From the NCBI RefSeq assembly GCF_004795255.1, contig NZ_SSBQ01000002.1:2623501-2687500 (forward strand): a stretch of 64,000 nt of DNA. Direction: 5' to 3'. The translations under genes were made by a program, and so were the position numbers. Origin of the DNA: Streptomyces sp. RKND-216 (GTDB lineage Bacteria; Actinomycetota; Actinomycetes; Streptomycetales; Streptomycetaceae). Position 1 is the first letter of the stretch; each line of letters starts with the position of its first letter. The notes beneath the pieces were generated by a model that made no database searches, was not told the origin of the DNA, and saw nothing but the letters and a program-made list of their open reading frames with translations. Below, in pieces: positions 1 through 8,808 of this stretch.

Positions 1-793
1 CCCCGCCCGGCCCTACCGTCCTCCGGCTCATGCCACGAGCACTTCTTCGTCGAAGCCTGGCAACCAGGGCGGCCTTCCCAAGTCCTTCTCCTCGCCTCGA
101 AGGGCACCCACAGCAGCGTGCACCAGGTGCACAAGCAGCTCAGCACGGCCAGTGCCCATGTGGCGTCAGTGCATTTCGGGCCCTACGGCACAGTGCCGTA
201 CCTACTCATCGGCACCGAAATCCCTGCGTCCGAGAGCCTCGCCGTGCACGTACTTGGAGCGCCGGGCACGACCGCCCTCCACCCACCCCAAGAGACATCA
301 GCAGCCGACCTGAACCTCGCCCTGGAGCAGGAGAATCGATGGGCCGACGTCGCGCGGCCCACGGATCCCGGCGAGACGACCATCCCCGGGTTCCAGGTAC
401 TGCCTGACTCCTTCGCCCGGTTCAGCGCCGTGCTGGCACGGAAAGAAGCAGCCACACTCATGGCCTTCACCCAAGAACCAAGGGCGGCGCCACTTCCAGC
501 ATGACGTCCATGCCAACACAGTCCGGCTGCGAGATGCCGAGCACCGCATTCACGGCATCGACTTCGTCGGCACCGACCACATCTACCGGCTGAACGGAAC
601 GCGCGTGGAGGCGTTCTCCGGGCTCAGTAGGAGCCTGTACATGAAGCTCCACCATGGGCGCGTCAACGAGTACCGACACGAAGTGCACGCCCTGCGAGGG
701 CAGTGGCCGGACCACAGCACGTCAGGGCAGTGGAACGCGGTTTCCGTCCGCGCCGACGGGACAGTGATGGCGATCCGGCTCCGGGGCGAGTGA
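1..793 (+). pseudogene. Frameshifted hypothetical gene, 5' end outside window
   Basis: I do not recognise the family. Frame 1 is open from the window edge to a TGA at 502-504, with soluble-looking coding sequence. A second coding-looking stretch continues in frame 2 and ends with TGA at 791-793 (ending VSVRADGTVMAIRLRGE). The two read as one protein if a single base is gained or lost at about 470-495, so I infer one gene broken by a frameshift. No start codon with a convincing ribosome site is visible; the real start is probably to the left. It lies just before a tRNA 3' fragment, which fits decayed cargo at the end of an integrated element. Alternatives are two small overlapping genes or a sequencing error. 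Confidence 0.4.
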
Positions 794-1038
794 CCCGAAG
801 GGCCAGCGGCAGCTGCCGACCGGCCCGGGAAGGTGGCTACACCAGGCTGGCCAATCTGAGTCAGTGCTGATGGGTGGGTAATCGGGCGGTCGCGGCTGCG
901 CAGCCTCGGCGGTGCGGTCCCGGTGGTCTCCTTCCTTGTCTCATTCACCCCCGTCCAGCTCCGTCCGAACCGCCCCCAGCCATCGCTGCGCTACAGATCA
1001 GGATGCATGCGCGCAGCTACGGACCGGCGGGCGGAGAG

Positions 1039-1090
1039 TTGGAAAGCGTATTGGGACAACCCCTCACGAGTTCGAATCTCGCATCCTCCG
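1039..1090 (+). other. 3' half of a tRNA-Ser(GGA): putative attachment-site scar
   Basis: Starting in an anticodon loop (TTGGAAAGCG), the sequence follows a serine tRNA to its end: long variable arm, T arm CGAG-TTCGAAT-CTCG, 3' acceptor strand ATCCTCC and discriminator G. The sequence upstream cannot form the matching anticodon stem, D arm or 5' acceptor strand, so only the 3' half is present. Integrases of actinomycete elements recombine in tRNA 3' halves and leave this kind of copy at the distal end. Inference: this is one end (attL or attR) of an element lying to the left. The source tRNA is not in the window. Confidence 0.6.
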
Positions 1091-1110
1091 CCCAGCCTCA
1101 CCGGGCTGAA

Positions 1111-1147
1111 CGAAGGCCCCGGACCGGTTCGCAGGTCGGAGCCTTCG
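1111..1147 (+). terminator. Hairpin terminator after the tRNA-Ser fragment
   Basis: The outer stem CGAAGGC/GCCTTCG (1111-1117 with 1141-1147) carries an inner GACC/GGTC stem. Its place 20 bases past the tRNA 3' end suggests it was the terminator of the original tRNA gene. It also lies beyond the 3' end of the convergent gene at 1233. Confidence 0.5.
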
Positions 1148-1232
1148 TCGTGTTCGGTGAACGGCAGCCGGCTTCACGGCCGTCGGCGGCGGCGACCTCT
1201 CGCACCGTCGTGTGCGCCCCGCACTGCGCGTT

Positions 1233-2543
1233 CTAGCGCAACTTCTCCCACTTCGGGCTGAGCGCGACGTCCCGCAGCTGCTGCATCGTCAGCGCGGGTG
1301 TGTCGCGGCCCGGCTCGGCGTGCGCGGCACCGTTGTTGAAGGCGCTGATCACGACGCGGAAGCCGTCGGAACCGGGCCGCAGGGTGTCCACGGTCCACAT
1401 GACGACCCCCGGAACCCGGTCGTCGCCCGGCCCCTGCCGGGTGGCGACGAGCGTGCCGTCGGGAAGGGTTTCGGCGGATGCGAAGAGTTCGTCGGCGACG
1501 TCGTCCATCCCGTGCTGCACGTTGATCTGGACGAGGCTCCTTCCCCGCCCGTCGTCCACGACGACGTAGGCGTACTGGGAGTCCTGGTGCCCGCGCTCGA
1601 CCACGTCCATCTTCCCGGGAAGCAGTTCGGCGAGCGTCCTACCCACCTCGTTTCCCGATGCGCCCGGTGGCGGAGGGTCGTCCGGGAGGCTCTCCGTGGG
1701 GGTCGGCCCGGGGTCTTGCGGAACGGCGTCCACCACGTCGCGCCACACGTCGGCGGTCACGATCTCCCGCAGCTGCTCCGGCGTCAGTGGAGGGTTCGCG
1801 CGGCTGACCGGCGCGCCCTTCTGCGCCGGGGCGTTCCACTCGTCGACGGACACGTACTGTCCCTGAGGCGTGACCAGGCCCGCCGACCACCACTTGGTGT
1901 CGACACGCCGGTCCGGATACTCGTAGCCCTGGAACAGCATGAGCCGCGAGCCGTCGGACAGCCGGCTACTGCTGCAGTCGTCGTGCGGGGTGAAGGTCGG
2001 GTCCGGGCACGTCGTCAGCTCCTCGGCCCGCGGGCTGTCCGCGTCGACCCGGCTGAACCCCACCGCGATCGCGGCGGCACCGTCACCGTCGTCGTACACG
2101 AGTCGCGCGGTCGGCCCCAGCTCGGCATCCGTGCCACGGGCGCTCTCACCGCTGAAGCGACCACCGTCCGGGAGGACGTCCCGCAGTTCTTGCAGGAGGG
2201 CGTCGCCGGTGAAAGACGTGGGGGCGGCTGAGGCCGGGGAGGTGGGCGTGGCGGAGACGGCGGACGAGGGAGCGGCGGAGGGGGAGCCGCTCGACGCCAC
2301 GTTGACGGGCTCGGGCTCCGACGCGTCGCCCGTGGGCAGCACCGCGCCGGCCACGCCGATCAGCGCCACGCCTGCCACGCCGACCAGCACGCCTGCCCGG
2401 CGTCGCAGCAGGATCGTCCTGCGTCCACGGGACCGTCCGCCGGCGACGAGCGCCTCGTGGTCGGTCTCGAAGCCGTGCGCGGCCTCGCGCAGGGCGGCGA
2501 CGACCCGGTCGTCGGACGGATCGTCGTGAGGGTTCTCGGGCAT
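1233..2543 (-). CDS. Single-pass membrane protein, probable partner of the SigE-family sigma factor
   Basis: About 436 residues. The N-terminal 45 residues are charged and cytoplasmic-looking. One hydrophobic segment follows (about residues 50-70, rich in V, G and A), then a Ser/Ala/Pro/Thr-rich linker and an extracytoplasmic domain of no family I recognise. It is encoded 67 bases downstream of a SigE-family sigma gene on the same strand. In Streptomyces such sigma genes are often followed by a membrane protein of this shape that may act as the anti-sigma factor or sensor; that role is inferred here. I chose ATG 2543 because GGAAAGGGTGG lies about 7 bases before it. An in-frame TTG at 2549 would sit on top of that site. 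Confidence 0.75.
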   Translation of the reverse strand: MPENPHDDPSDDRVVAALREAAHGFETDHEALVAGGRSRGRRTILLRRRAGVLVGVAGVALIGVAGAVLPTGDASEPEPVNVASSGSPSAAPSSAVSATPTSPASAAPTSFTGDALLQELRDVLPDGGRFSGESARGTDAELGPTARLVYDDGDGAAAIAVGFSRVDADSPRAEELTTCPDPTFTPHDDCSSSRLSDGSRLMLFQGYEYPDRRVDTKWWSAGLVTPQGQYVSVDEWNAPAQKGAPVSRANPPLTPEQLREIVTADVWRDVVDAVPQDPGPTPTESLPDDPPPPGASGNEVGRTLAELLPGKMDVVERGHQDSQYAYVVVDDGRGRSLVQINVQHGMDDVADELFASAETLPDGTLVATRQGPGDDRVPGVVMWTVDTLRPGSDGFRVVISAFNNGAAHAEPGRDTPALTMQQLRDVALSPKWEKLR

Positions 2544-2610
2544 GGCCAAACCACCCTTTCCGGGGGATGAGTCGAATCGAGCACGAAGGCGGAGCCGGCG
2601 ACGGTCGGTG

Positions 2611-3120
2611 TCAGCGTCCGGCGTACTCCGACAGGTCCTCGCTCAGCAGCTCCCTGAGCCGTCCGAGCGCCCGCACGCAGCGCGTCCGCACGGCCGCCGA
2701 GCTGACGTCGAGCACGTCGGCGGTCTGGGCGACCGAACGGTCCTCCCAGTAGCGGAGGACGAGGACGGCCCGGTCCTTCACCGGCAGCCGGGAAAGTCCG
2801 TCCATCAGCGTCAGCCGCAGCGAGGCGTCGCCGTCGGCGGCGACGCCCCGGTCCGGCAACCGGTCCGTCACCCGCTCGCCGCTGCTGTGCCGGCGGCGGT
2901 GGGCGAGGAACGTCCGGGTGAGCACGGTCTGCGCGTACCCTGCCGGGTTCTCCGCGCGGGACACCCGCCCCCAGCGGACGTACAACCGGCCGAGGGTCTC
3001 CTGCACGAGGTCCTCGGCCAGGTGCGTGTCGCCGGCAGTGAGCAGACACGCGGACCGGTAGAGGTGCCCCGCTCGCGCTCGCGCGAACTCGGCGTACTCG
3101 TCCGAGCGTCTCTGCCTCAT
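2611..3120 (-). CDS. SigE-family RNA polymerase sigma factor (ECF-like)
   Basis: 169 residues, the usual size for two-domain ECF-type sigma factors. Region 2 spans about residues 10-80 (LYRSACLLTAGDTHLAEDLVQETLGRLY-like helix). Region 4 spans about 105-160 with the helix-turn-helix stretch RSVAQTADVLDVSSAAVRTR. It directs core RNA polymerase to a private promoter set. The ATG at 3120 is preceded by GGGGGAG at good spacing. The gene ends 67 bases before its membrane partner, so the two are probably one transcript. It belongs to the group usually named SigE-family after a domain model; it need not be the orthologue of S. coelicolor sigE. Confidence 0.88.
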   Translation of the reverse strand: MRQRRSDEYAEFARARAGHLYRSACLLTAGDTHLAEDLVQETLGRLYVRWGRVSRAENPAGYAQTVLTRTFLAHRRRHSSGERVTDRLPDRGVAADGDASLRLTLMDGLSRLPVKDRAVLVLRYWEDRSVAQTADVLDVSSAAVRTRCVRALGRLRELLSEDLSEYAGR

Positions 3121-3379
3121 CTACGACTCCCCCGTGTTGCCGCTCGCCGTGTGTGGGTCTTCACCTTCTTGATGCGTCGGGGCGCCGGAAATGTTTCACC
3201 CGGGATCCCGTGGACGCTCCGGTCGAGGTGACGCCCCAGCCCCGGGGTGTACGGCGCCGCGGCGCGGCGGGTCGCCGGAACGGGTCGCTGTGCTTGTGTG
3301 CGAGCCGATCCGGGGGGACGCTGGAGGGCATGCCTGCGGTGGAACGCCGGAAGCGTTCCACAGGAGCGAGGTAGGCGCT

Positions 3380-5875
3380 ATGAACGTACCCGACCAGCAC
3401 CGGAGCGATCACCACCGGCTGGCGGACCCGTCCACCGCCCGCCGGGTCGCCGTGATCACCCTCGGTGAGGCGGACGTGGTGACGGGCTGGAGTCCCGGCG
3501 CCCGGTACCTCCTGGGCCACCTCGCCGACCAGGTCGTGGGCGTGCCCGTGGGACGTCTCATCGCCTCCGACCCCGGGGTCCTGTCGTCCGTCACGGAGGA
3601 GTGGGACGGCGACGTCACCCTGCGGCACGCGAGCGGGCGCCTGCTGACGGTGCCCGTACGGGCGTGCCGCCTCTCCGGCGAAGGCGCGGGTCAGCGGGCA
3701 TTGCTGATCGCGCCGCCGGAGGACGACGGCCCGCAGGACCCGGCGGACGGCACGCACCACGTCACACGCGACGTGGCCCACGACGTCGCGGAGGTCTTCG
3801 CGCTCCCCGACGGCCCGGCCATGCTGGACTGGCTGTTCAGCGCGTCCCCCGTGCCGCTCACGGTGTACGACACGGACCTGCGCTGCGTCTGGCAGAACAC
3901 CGCCATGAGCAGGATGACCGGCACCTCCCAGTGCGAACGCCGGGGGACACGGCCGGGCGACGTCCTGACCAGCCCGGACATCGGCCGGTGGGAGGCGTCC
4001 ATGCGCCAGGCGATGCGCAGCGGCACCGACGCGGCCCCCTGCACGATGCACGCGCGCACGTGGGCCGACCCGGACCACGACCGCGTCCTGCTGGCCACCG
4101 CCTCCCCCCTGCGGGGCAGCGCGGGCCGGATACTCGGCGTGTGCGCCACCGTGCACGACGTGACCGAACCGCACGCCTACCGGGAACGGCTGGCCCTCCT
4201 GAACGAAGCCGGCGCGCGCATCGGCAGCACGCTCGACCTGAGCATGACCGCCCAGGAACTCGCCGACGTGCTCGTGCCCCGGCTCGCCGACTTCGTGAGC
4301 GTCGACCTGCTGGAGCCGCTGCTCCGCGGCGACGAACCCGGCCCGGTCGTCACCGGCGTCACGCTGCGTCGCATGGCGCACCAGTCCGTGAACGAAGGCG
4401 CCCCGGAGGCCATGGCCGCGCCCGGCGCCGTGGACACGTACCCGCCGTCCTCGCCCCCGGTCCGCTGCCTCGCCGAGGGCCGCCCGCTGCTGCTCAGGTG
4501 CAGGGACTCCCGGGTCAGCCGGTGGTTCGCGGACGACCCGGCGCGGGCCGAGCGCGCCGAGCGGTACGGCTTCCACTCGTGGCTGCTCGTCCCCATCCGC
4601 GCACGGGGCGTGACCCTGGGCCTGACGGTGTTCTGCCGCTCCTGGCCGAGCGAGCCGTTCGAGCACGACGACCTGCTCCTCGCCGAGGAGGTGGTGACCC
4701 GTGCGGCCATCTCGCTCGACAACGCCCGCAGCTACACCCGCGAGCACACCGCCGCGCTCGCCCTCCAACGGAGCCTGCTCCCCCGGGAACTCCCGCGCCG
4801 TCCCGCGCTGGAGGCCACCTTCCGGTACCTTCCCGCGAGTTCCCAGTTCGGCGTCGGCGGCGACTGGGTCGACGTGATCCCCCTGTCAGGCGGCCGCGTC
4901 GCCCTGGTGGTCGGCGACGTGGTCGGCCACGGCATCCACGCCGCCGCCACCATGGGCCGCCTGCGCACGGCCGTACGCACGCTCGCCGACGTGGACCTCG
5001 CCCCCGACGAGCTGCTGGCCCGCCTCGACGACCAGGTCACCCACCTCGAAGCCGGAGAGGTGGGCGAACCGGAAGGGTCCGACACCTCGGAGGCGACGGC
5101 GAGCTGCCTGTACGCCGTGTACGACCCCGTCACCCGGAACTGCTCCGTCGCCTCCGCCGGCCAGCCGCCCCCGGCACTGCTCACCCCGGACGGCGATGTC
5201 ACGTTCCCACCTGTCGAATGCGGCCCCCCGCTGGGAGGTTGCGGCCTCCCCTACGTGACCAGCGAGCTGCGCCTGCGGGACGGCAGCGAACTCGTCCTCT
5301 ACACCGACGGGCTGATCAGCACCCGCGCCGGCGAGATCGACGAGAACCTGGAGCGGCTGCGTCACGTGCTGGCCGGTCCGGCCTCCTCCCTGGACGCCCG
5401 CTGCGACGCGGTCGTCCGGGCTCTTTTGCCGGAGCCCCCGGAGGACGACGTGGCGGTGCTGATCGCCCGCACCCATGCCCTCGACGAGGACCGGGTCGCC
5501 ACGTGGGACGTGCCCGCCGACCCGGCGGTCGTCGCCGACGCCCGGTCCTGGGCCACCCGCCGGATGGCCGCCTGGGGACTGGAGGACTTGGCCTGCGTCA
5601 CCGAACTGGTGGTGAGCGAACTCGTCACCAACGCCATCCGCTACGGGACTCCCCCCATCCAGCTCCGGCTGATCAAGGACAACGCCCTCATCTGCGAGGT
5701 CTCCGACACCAGCAGCACCGCCCCGCACCTGCGCCGCACCCCGGTCTTCGACGAAGGCGGACGCGGACTCCTCCTGGTGGCACAGCTGACCCGGCGCTGG
5801 GGCAGCCGACACAACCGCGACGGCAAGACGATCTGGTGCGAACAACCCGTTCCTCCGGAGGCACGCGCCGCCTGA
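3380..5875 (+). CDS. PAS-PAS-GAF-SpoIIE (PP2C) phosphatase with C-terminal HATPase domain
   Basis: 831 residues. Order: PAS-like regions at about 15-130 and 145-275, a GAF domain at about 300-480, a SpoIIE/PP2C catalytic domain at about 490-700 with metal-binding GGDWVDV (about 493) and GDVVGHG (about 511), and an anti-sigma-type HATPase at about 715-825 with the N box SELVTNAIRYG. It probably dephosphorylates an anti-sigma-factor antagonist while its ATPase domain acts as a serine kinase or anti-sigma factor. Such proteins are numerous in Streptomyces. I chose ATG 3380 because conserved PAS-like sequence begins right after it and the upstream in-frame extension is Arg/Gly-rich and not protein-like. 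It diverges from the sigma gene at 3120. The signal sensed is not visible. Confidence 0.88.
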   Translation: MNVPDQHRSDHHRLADPSTARRVAVITLGEADVVTGWSPGARYLLGHLADQVVGVPVGRLIASDPGVLSSVTEEWDGDVTLRHASGRLLTVPVRACRLSGEGAGQRALLIAPPEDDGPQDPADGTHHVTRDVAHDVAEVFALPDGPAMLDWLFSASPVPLTVYDTDLRCVWQNTAMSRMTGTSQCERRGTRPGDVLTSPDIGRWEASMRQAMRSGTDAAPCTMHARTWADPDHDRVLLATASPLRGSAGRILGVCATVHDVTEPHAYRERLALLNEAGARIGSTLDLSMTAQELADVLVPRLADFVSVDLLEPLLRGDEPGPVVTGVTLRRMAHQSVNEGAPEAMAAPGAVDTYPPSSPPVRCLAEGRPLLLRCRDSRVSRWFADDPARAERAERYGFHSWLLVPIRARGVTLGLTVFCRSWPSEPFEHDDLLLAEEVVTRAAISLDNARSYTREHTAALALQRSLLPRELPRRPALEATFRYLPASSQFGVGGDWVDVIPLSGGRVALVVGDVVGHGIHAAATMGRLRTAVRTLADVDLAPDELLARLDDQVTHLEAGEVGEPEGSDTSEATASCLYAVYDPVTRNCSVASAGQPPPALLTPDGDVTFPPVECGPPLGGCGLPYVTSELRLRDGSELVLYTDGLISTRAGEIDENLERLRHVLAGPASSLDARCDAVVRALLPEPPEDDVAVLIARTHALDEDRVATWDVPADPAVVADARSWATRRMAAWGLEDLACVTELVVSELVTNAIRYGTPPIQLRLIKDNALICEVSDTSSTAPHLRRTPVFDEGGRGLLLVAQLTRRWGSRHNRDGKTIWCEQPVPPEARAA

Positions 5876-5951
5876 CGCCCCGTCCGGCGGCGGCTGCTCG
5901 GGGTGTTCGAGCTTCCGCTTCGGCTTCGGTCTCCGCCTAGGATCTCCGTTC

Positions 5952-6538
5952 GTGGACTGGGTGGGGCGCGTCGGGGAACCGCGGCAGTGGAGCGCGAACG
6001 GGGTGCGTGCGCCGCACAAGCCGTTGCTGCTGCTGTACGCGCTGGGGCGGTTCCAGGAGGACGCGGACGCGGGGCTGCGGTACTGCGCCGTGGAGAACGA
6101 CCTGAAGCGGCTCCTCGCGGAGTACGGCCCCGCGCACCGGACGACGCCGGCGTACCCGTTCCACCATCTGGCCGGCGACGGGGTGTGGGAGGTGCGCACC
6201 GACGACGGGCAGGGCAGCCCCGGCGCCCGGGTGGCGCGCTGCACGCGTCGGGGGCGTGCGACGGGCCGGACGCGGTCGAGAACGGTCTCTGCCTGTGCTC
6301 GCTGCATCACCGGTTGTTCGACAAGGGGGTGCTCGGCGTCGGCGAGGGCCGGGAGGTCATGGTGTCCCAGCACTTCGTCGGACGGGGACGAGCGGCGCGG
6401 GAGCAGGTGCTGGAGCTGGCGGGACGGCCGCTGATCGGGCCGCAGCGCGGCGCGGCGACGGTCGCGGCGGACCACCGCAACTGGCACGCGCGCAACGTGT
6501 TCCGCGGCGCGCCCCGGCAGGCCGTACGCGCCGAGTAG
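5952..6538 (+). pseudogene. Broken phosphorothioate-dependent HNH restriction endonuclease (McrA type)
   Basis: From GTG 5952 frame 3 encodes a sulfur-binding-domain-like N terminus (RAPHKPLLLLYALGRF, then TPAYPFHHLAGDGVWEVRTD). At about 6230-6260 the protein sense jumps to another frame, which gives the end of an HNH nuclease (DGPDAVENGLCLCSLHHRLFDKGVLG and on to TAG at 6536-6538). In intact relatives, as I recall them, roughly a hundred residues lie between these parts, including the first HNH histidine; here they are gone and the frame is shifted. The family cuts phosphorothioate-modified DNA. Loss of the first His and the frame should abolish activity. The 587-base relic is only about two thirds of a normal gene. 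Confidence 0.75.
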
Positions 6539-6578
6539 CGGTTCCGCCGACCGGGGCGGGGGTACCCGCAGTCGCGTG

Positions 6579-7346
6579 ATGTGGGTCGGGACGTCCGGGT
6601 GGCAGTACCGGGACTGGCGCGGAGTGCTGTACCCGGAGCAGGTGCCGCAGCGGCTCTGGCTGGAGGAGTACGCGCGGCGGTTCGCCACGGTGGAGAACAA
6701 CTCTGCCTTCTACCGGCTGCCCACCACCGAGACGTTCGCCGGATGGCGGGAGCGGACGCCGGAGGGGTTCGTGATGACCGTCAAGGCCAGCCGGTATCTC
6801 ACGCATCTCAGGCGGTTGCGGGAGCCGTCCGAGCCGGTGGCGCGGCTGATGGGCCGGGCCGTGGAGGGGCTGGGCGACCGGCTGGGACCGGTGCTGGTGC
6901 AGTTGCCGCCCGGTTTCCGCGCGGACGTGGACGCGCTCGACGCGTGCCTGCGGTGCTTCCCGCGCGGGGCGCGGGTGGCCGTCGAGCTGCGGCACACCTC
7001 CTGGTGGGAGGAGCGGCATGCCCTGCGGGCGGTGCTGGAGCGCCACGACAGCCCGCTGTGCTGGGCGGACCGCGTGTCGCGTCCCGTCACCCCGCTGTGG
7101 CGGACGGCGTCCTGGGGGTACGTGCGCCTGCACGAGGGCGCGGCACGACCGTGGCCGCGGTACGGCCGGCAGGCGCTGCGCGCCTGGACGGAACGGATCG
7201 CGGACGCGTACGCCGACCGGGACGACGTGTTCGTCTACTTCAACAACGATCCCGGCGCCGCGGCGGTCCTCGACGCCGCCCACTTCGCCCGGACCGTTGC
7301 AGCCGCGGGCCGCACGACGACGCCGGTTCCCGCGTCCGTTTCGTGA
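6579..7346 (+). CDS. DUF72 (YecE-like) family protein
   Basis: About 255 residues, the usual DUF72 length. The N terminus has the family signature VGTSGWQYRDW, followed by a TVENNSAFYRLP-type motif and the C-terminal VYFNNDPGAAAVLDA. The fold is a TIM-barrel related to xylose isomerase/endonuclease IV barrels, but no biochemical function is established. GTG 6576 and ATG 6579 are adjacent; I prefer ATG. The ribosome site is weak. It starts 40 bases after the broken endonuclease, so it may have been co-transcribed with it. The final residues (TTTPVPASVS) are low complexity. Confidence 0.85.
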   Translation: MWVGTSGWQYRDWRGVLYPEQVPQRLWLEEYARRFATVENNSAFYRLPTTETFAGWRERTPEGFVMTVKASRYLTHLRRLREPSEPVARLMGRAVEGLGDRLGPVLVQLPPGFRADVDALDACLRCFPRGARVAVELRHTSWWEERHALRAVLERHDSPLCWADRVSRPVTPLWRTASWGYVRLHEGAARPWPRYGRQALRAWTERIADAYADRDDVFVYFNNDPGAAAVLDAAHFARTVAAAGRTTTPVPASVS

Positions 7347-7447
7347 GGTGGGCCTGCACGGAACGGGCCCTTCACCCCGTCGGCAACCGCGGCCGCCGCG
7401 TCCGCGTCTCTACCCGAGATCGTGAACTTCGACGAGAGGGGGCGGAC

Positions 7448-7813
7448 GTGGCGCTGTTCGGGAACGCACACACCATCGACGCGGGGAAGGCGCAGCAGGA
7501 CTACGGGCGGCTGCTGGGGAACGGCGAACGGGTGCACGTGGCGTACCAGTTGGTCCGGGACGTCATCCTCTTCACCGACCGGCGGCTGATCCTGGTCGAC
7601 AAGCAGGGGATCACCGGCAAGAAGACCGAGTACCACTCGGTGCCCTACCGGAGCATCACGCACTTCTCGGTGGAGACGGCCGGCACCTTCGACCTGGACG
7701 CCGAGCTGAAGATCTGGCTCTCGGGGAGCCCGGCGCCGATCGAGAAGACGTTCACCAAGGGCGTCGACATCTACGAGGTGCAGGCCGTCCTCACCCAGTT
7801 CGTGGCCCGGTAG
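7448..7813 (+). CDS. Bacterial PH-domain protein
   Basis: 121 residues, entirely one bacterial pleckstrin-homology domain (bPH_1 type). Recognisable stretches are AYQLVRDVILFTDRRLILVDKQG, KTEYHSVPYRSITHFSVETAG and a C-terminal helix ending VQAVLTQFVAR. No signal peptide or membrane segment. The role of these proteins is not established; some associate with stress or membranes. GTG 7448 is preceded by GAGAGGGGG at good spacing, and frame sense begins there. It lies about 100 bases after the DUF72 gene on the same strand. Confidence 0.85.
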   Translation: MALFGNAHTIDAGKAQQDYGRLLGNGERVHVAYQLVRDVILFTDRRLILVDKQGITGKKTEYHSVPYRSITHFSVETAGTFDLDAELKIWLSGSPAPIEKTFTKGVDIYEVQAVLTQFVAR

Positions 7814-8202
7814 CCGCAGTCGCCCGCCCGCCCCGCTGCCGCGGCGCCGGGAGGAAACCGGATGCCGCGGGGCGCGGGCCGCTCCAGGGCCGCGGGGGAC
7901 GTTCTGGAGAGCCGAGTGCGGCCGGCGGGGGGCGTGTCGGCCGGAGGGGCGGGATGCGTGCGGTACCGCGAGTTGGGCGCGAGCCGAATGACGGTTTCTG
8001 AGACCGGGTACGCGCCTGGGGCATCGGCGCATCCGGCTGGGTGCGCAACGTGGCGGTCAGCGTCGGAGCGCGCCGGCTGCCGAGAAGCTCGCGGTACTCC
8101 GGAAGCACCGGTGGCCGCGCAACTTCTGCTCCTGAGCGGCGGACTCCGGGACCGCCTGCGCTCCCTGAGCGTCACCCCCGGCCGCGCCGCTCGGGCAGGC
8201 GG
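7814..8202. other. Gene-free interval
   Basis: 389 bases between two convergent genes. I see no reading frame with protein-like composition, no RNA gene and no strong repeat. Short GC-rich inverted stretches could end transcription from either side, but none is clear enough to call. Confidence 0.4.
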
Positions 8203-8808
8203 TCAGGGGCCGGCGACGAGGCGGTTGGCGGCGGCGGCCTTGGCGGACTCCAGCAGCGCGAGGAGCACGTTCTTGCTGGAGCTGCGGTGGCGGACGTCGC
8301 ACATGATGACCGGCGCCGGGGTGCGCAGGTTGAGGGCGGTGCGAATCTGGTCGGTGCTGAACTCGCGGCGTCCGTAGAAGCAGTTGACACCCACGGCGAA
8401 GGGGATGCCGCGCTGCTCGAAGAAGTCCACGGAGGCGAAGCAGTCGCTCATCCGGCGGGGGTCGGCGAGGACGACGGCGCCGATGGCGCCGAGCGAAAGG
8501 TCGTCCCACATGAACCAGAAGCGGTCCTGGCCGGGAGTGCCGAAGAGGTACAGGACGTGGTCGGCGTCCAGGGTGATGCGGCCGAAGTCCATGGCGACCG
8601 TGGTGGTCTTCTTGTCCGGCGTGCCGGCGAGGTCGTCCACGCCGAGGCTCGCCGTGGTCATGTACTCCTCGGTCTCCAGTGGGGCCACTTCGCTGACCGA
8701 GCCGATCATGGTGGTCTTGCCGACGCCGAAGCCGCCCGCGATGAGGATCTTCAGTGCCGTCGGCATCGCGACGGGGCCATCCATCCGGTCAGAGTTCGCG
8801 TATACCAC
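8203..8808 (-). CDS. cvnD: Conservon GTP-binding protein CvnD
   Basis: About 201 residues, a small Ras/Arf-like GTPase of the type found only in conservons. The P loop is GGFGVGKTT (about residues 26-34), the switch-II region is FGTPGQDRF and a late motif is VNCFYGR. It is the fourth gene of cvnABCD. GTG 8808 overlaps the end of cvnC by 20 bases, so translation is likely coupled. In S. coelicolor, conservon proteins form a membrane-associated complex resembling a G-protein-coupled receptor system, with CvnD as the nucleotide-binding part. No cytochrome P450 gene (cvnE) follows, unlike in some conservons. Confidence 0.92.
   Translation of the reverse strand: MVYANSDRMDGPVAMPTALKILIAGGFGVGKTTMIGSVSEVAPLETEEYMTTASLGVDDLAGTPDKKTTTVAMDFGRITLDADHVLYLFGTPGQDRFWFMWDDLSLGAIGAVVLADPRRMSDCFASVDFFEQRGIPFAVGVNCFYGRREFSTDQIRTALNLRTPAPVIMCDVRHRSSSKNVLLALLESAKAAAANRLVAGP

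Noticed and set aside
583..948. Minus-strand frame near the left edge
   Set aside because: Opposite the better coding-looking plus-strand frames; no recognisable sequence.
3161..4768. Minus-strand open frame over the PAS-GAF part of the phosphatase gene
   Set aside because: Antisense shadow with repetitive Gly/Ala/Arg-rich sequence and no motifs.
7862..8377. Plus-strand frame between the PH gene and cvnD
   Set aside because: Low-complexity composition, overlaps cvnD and has no ribosome site.
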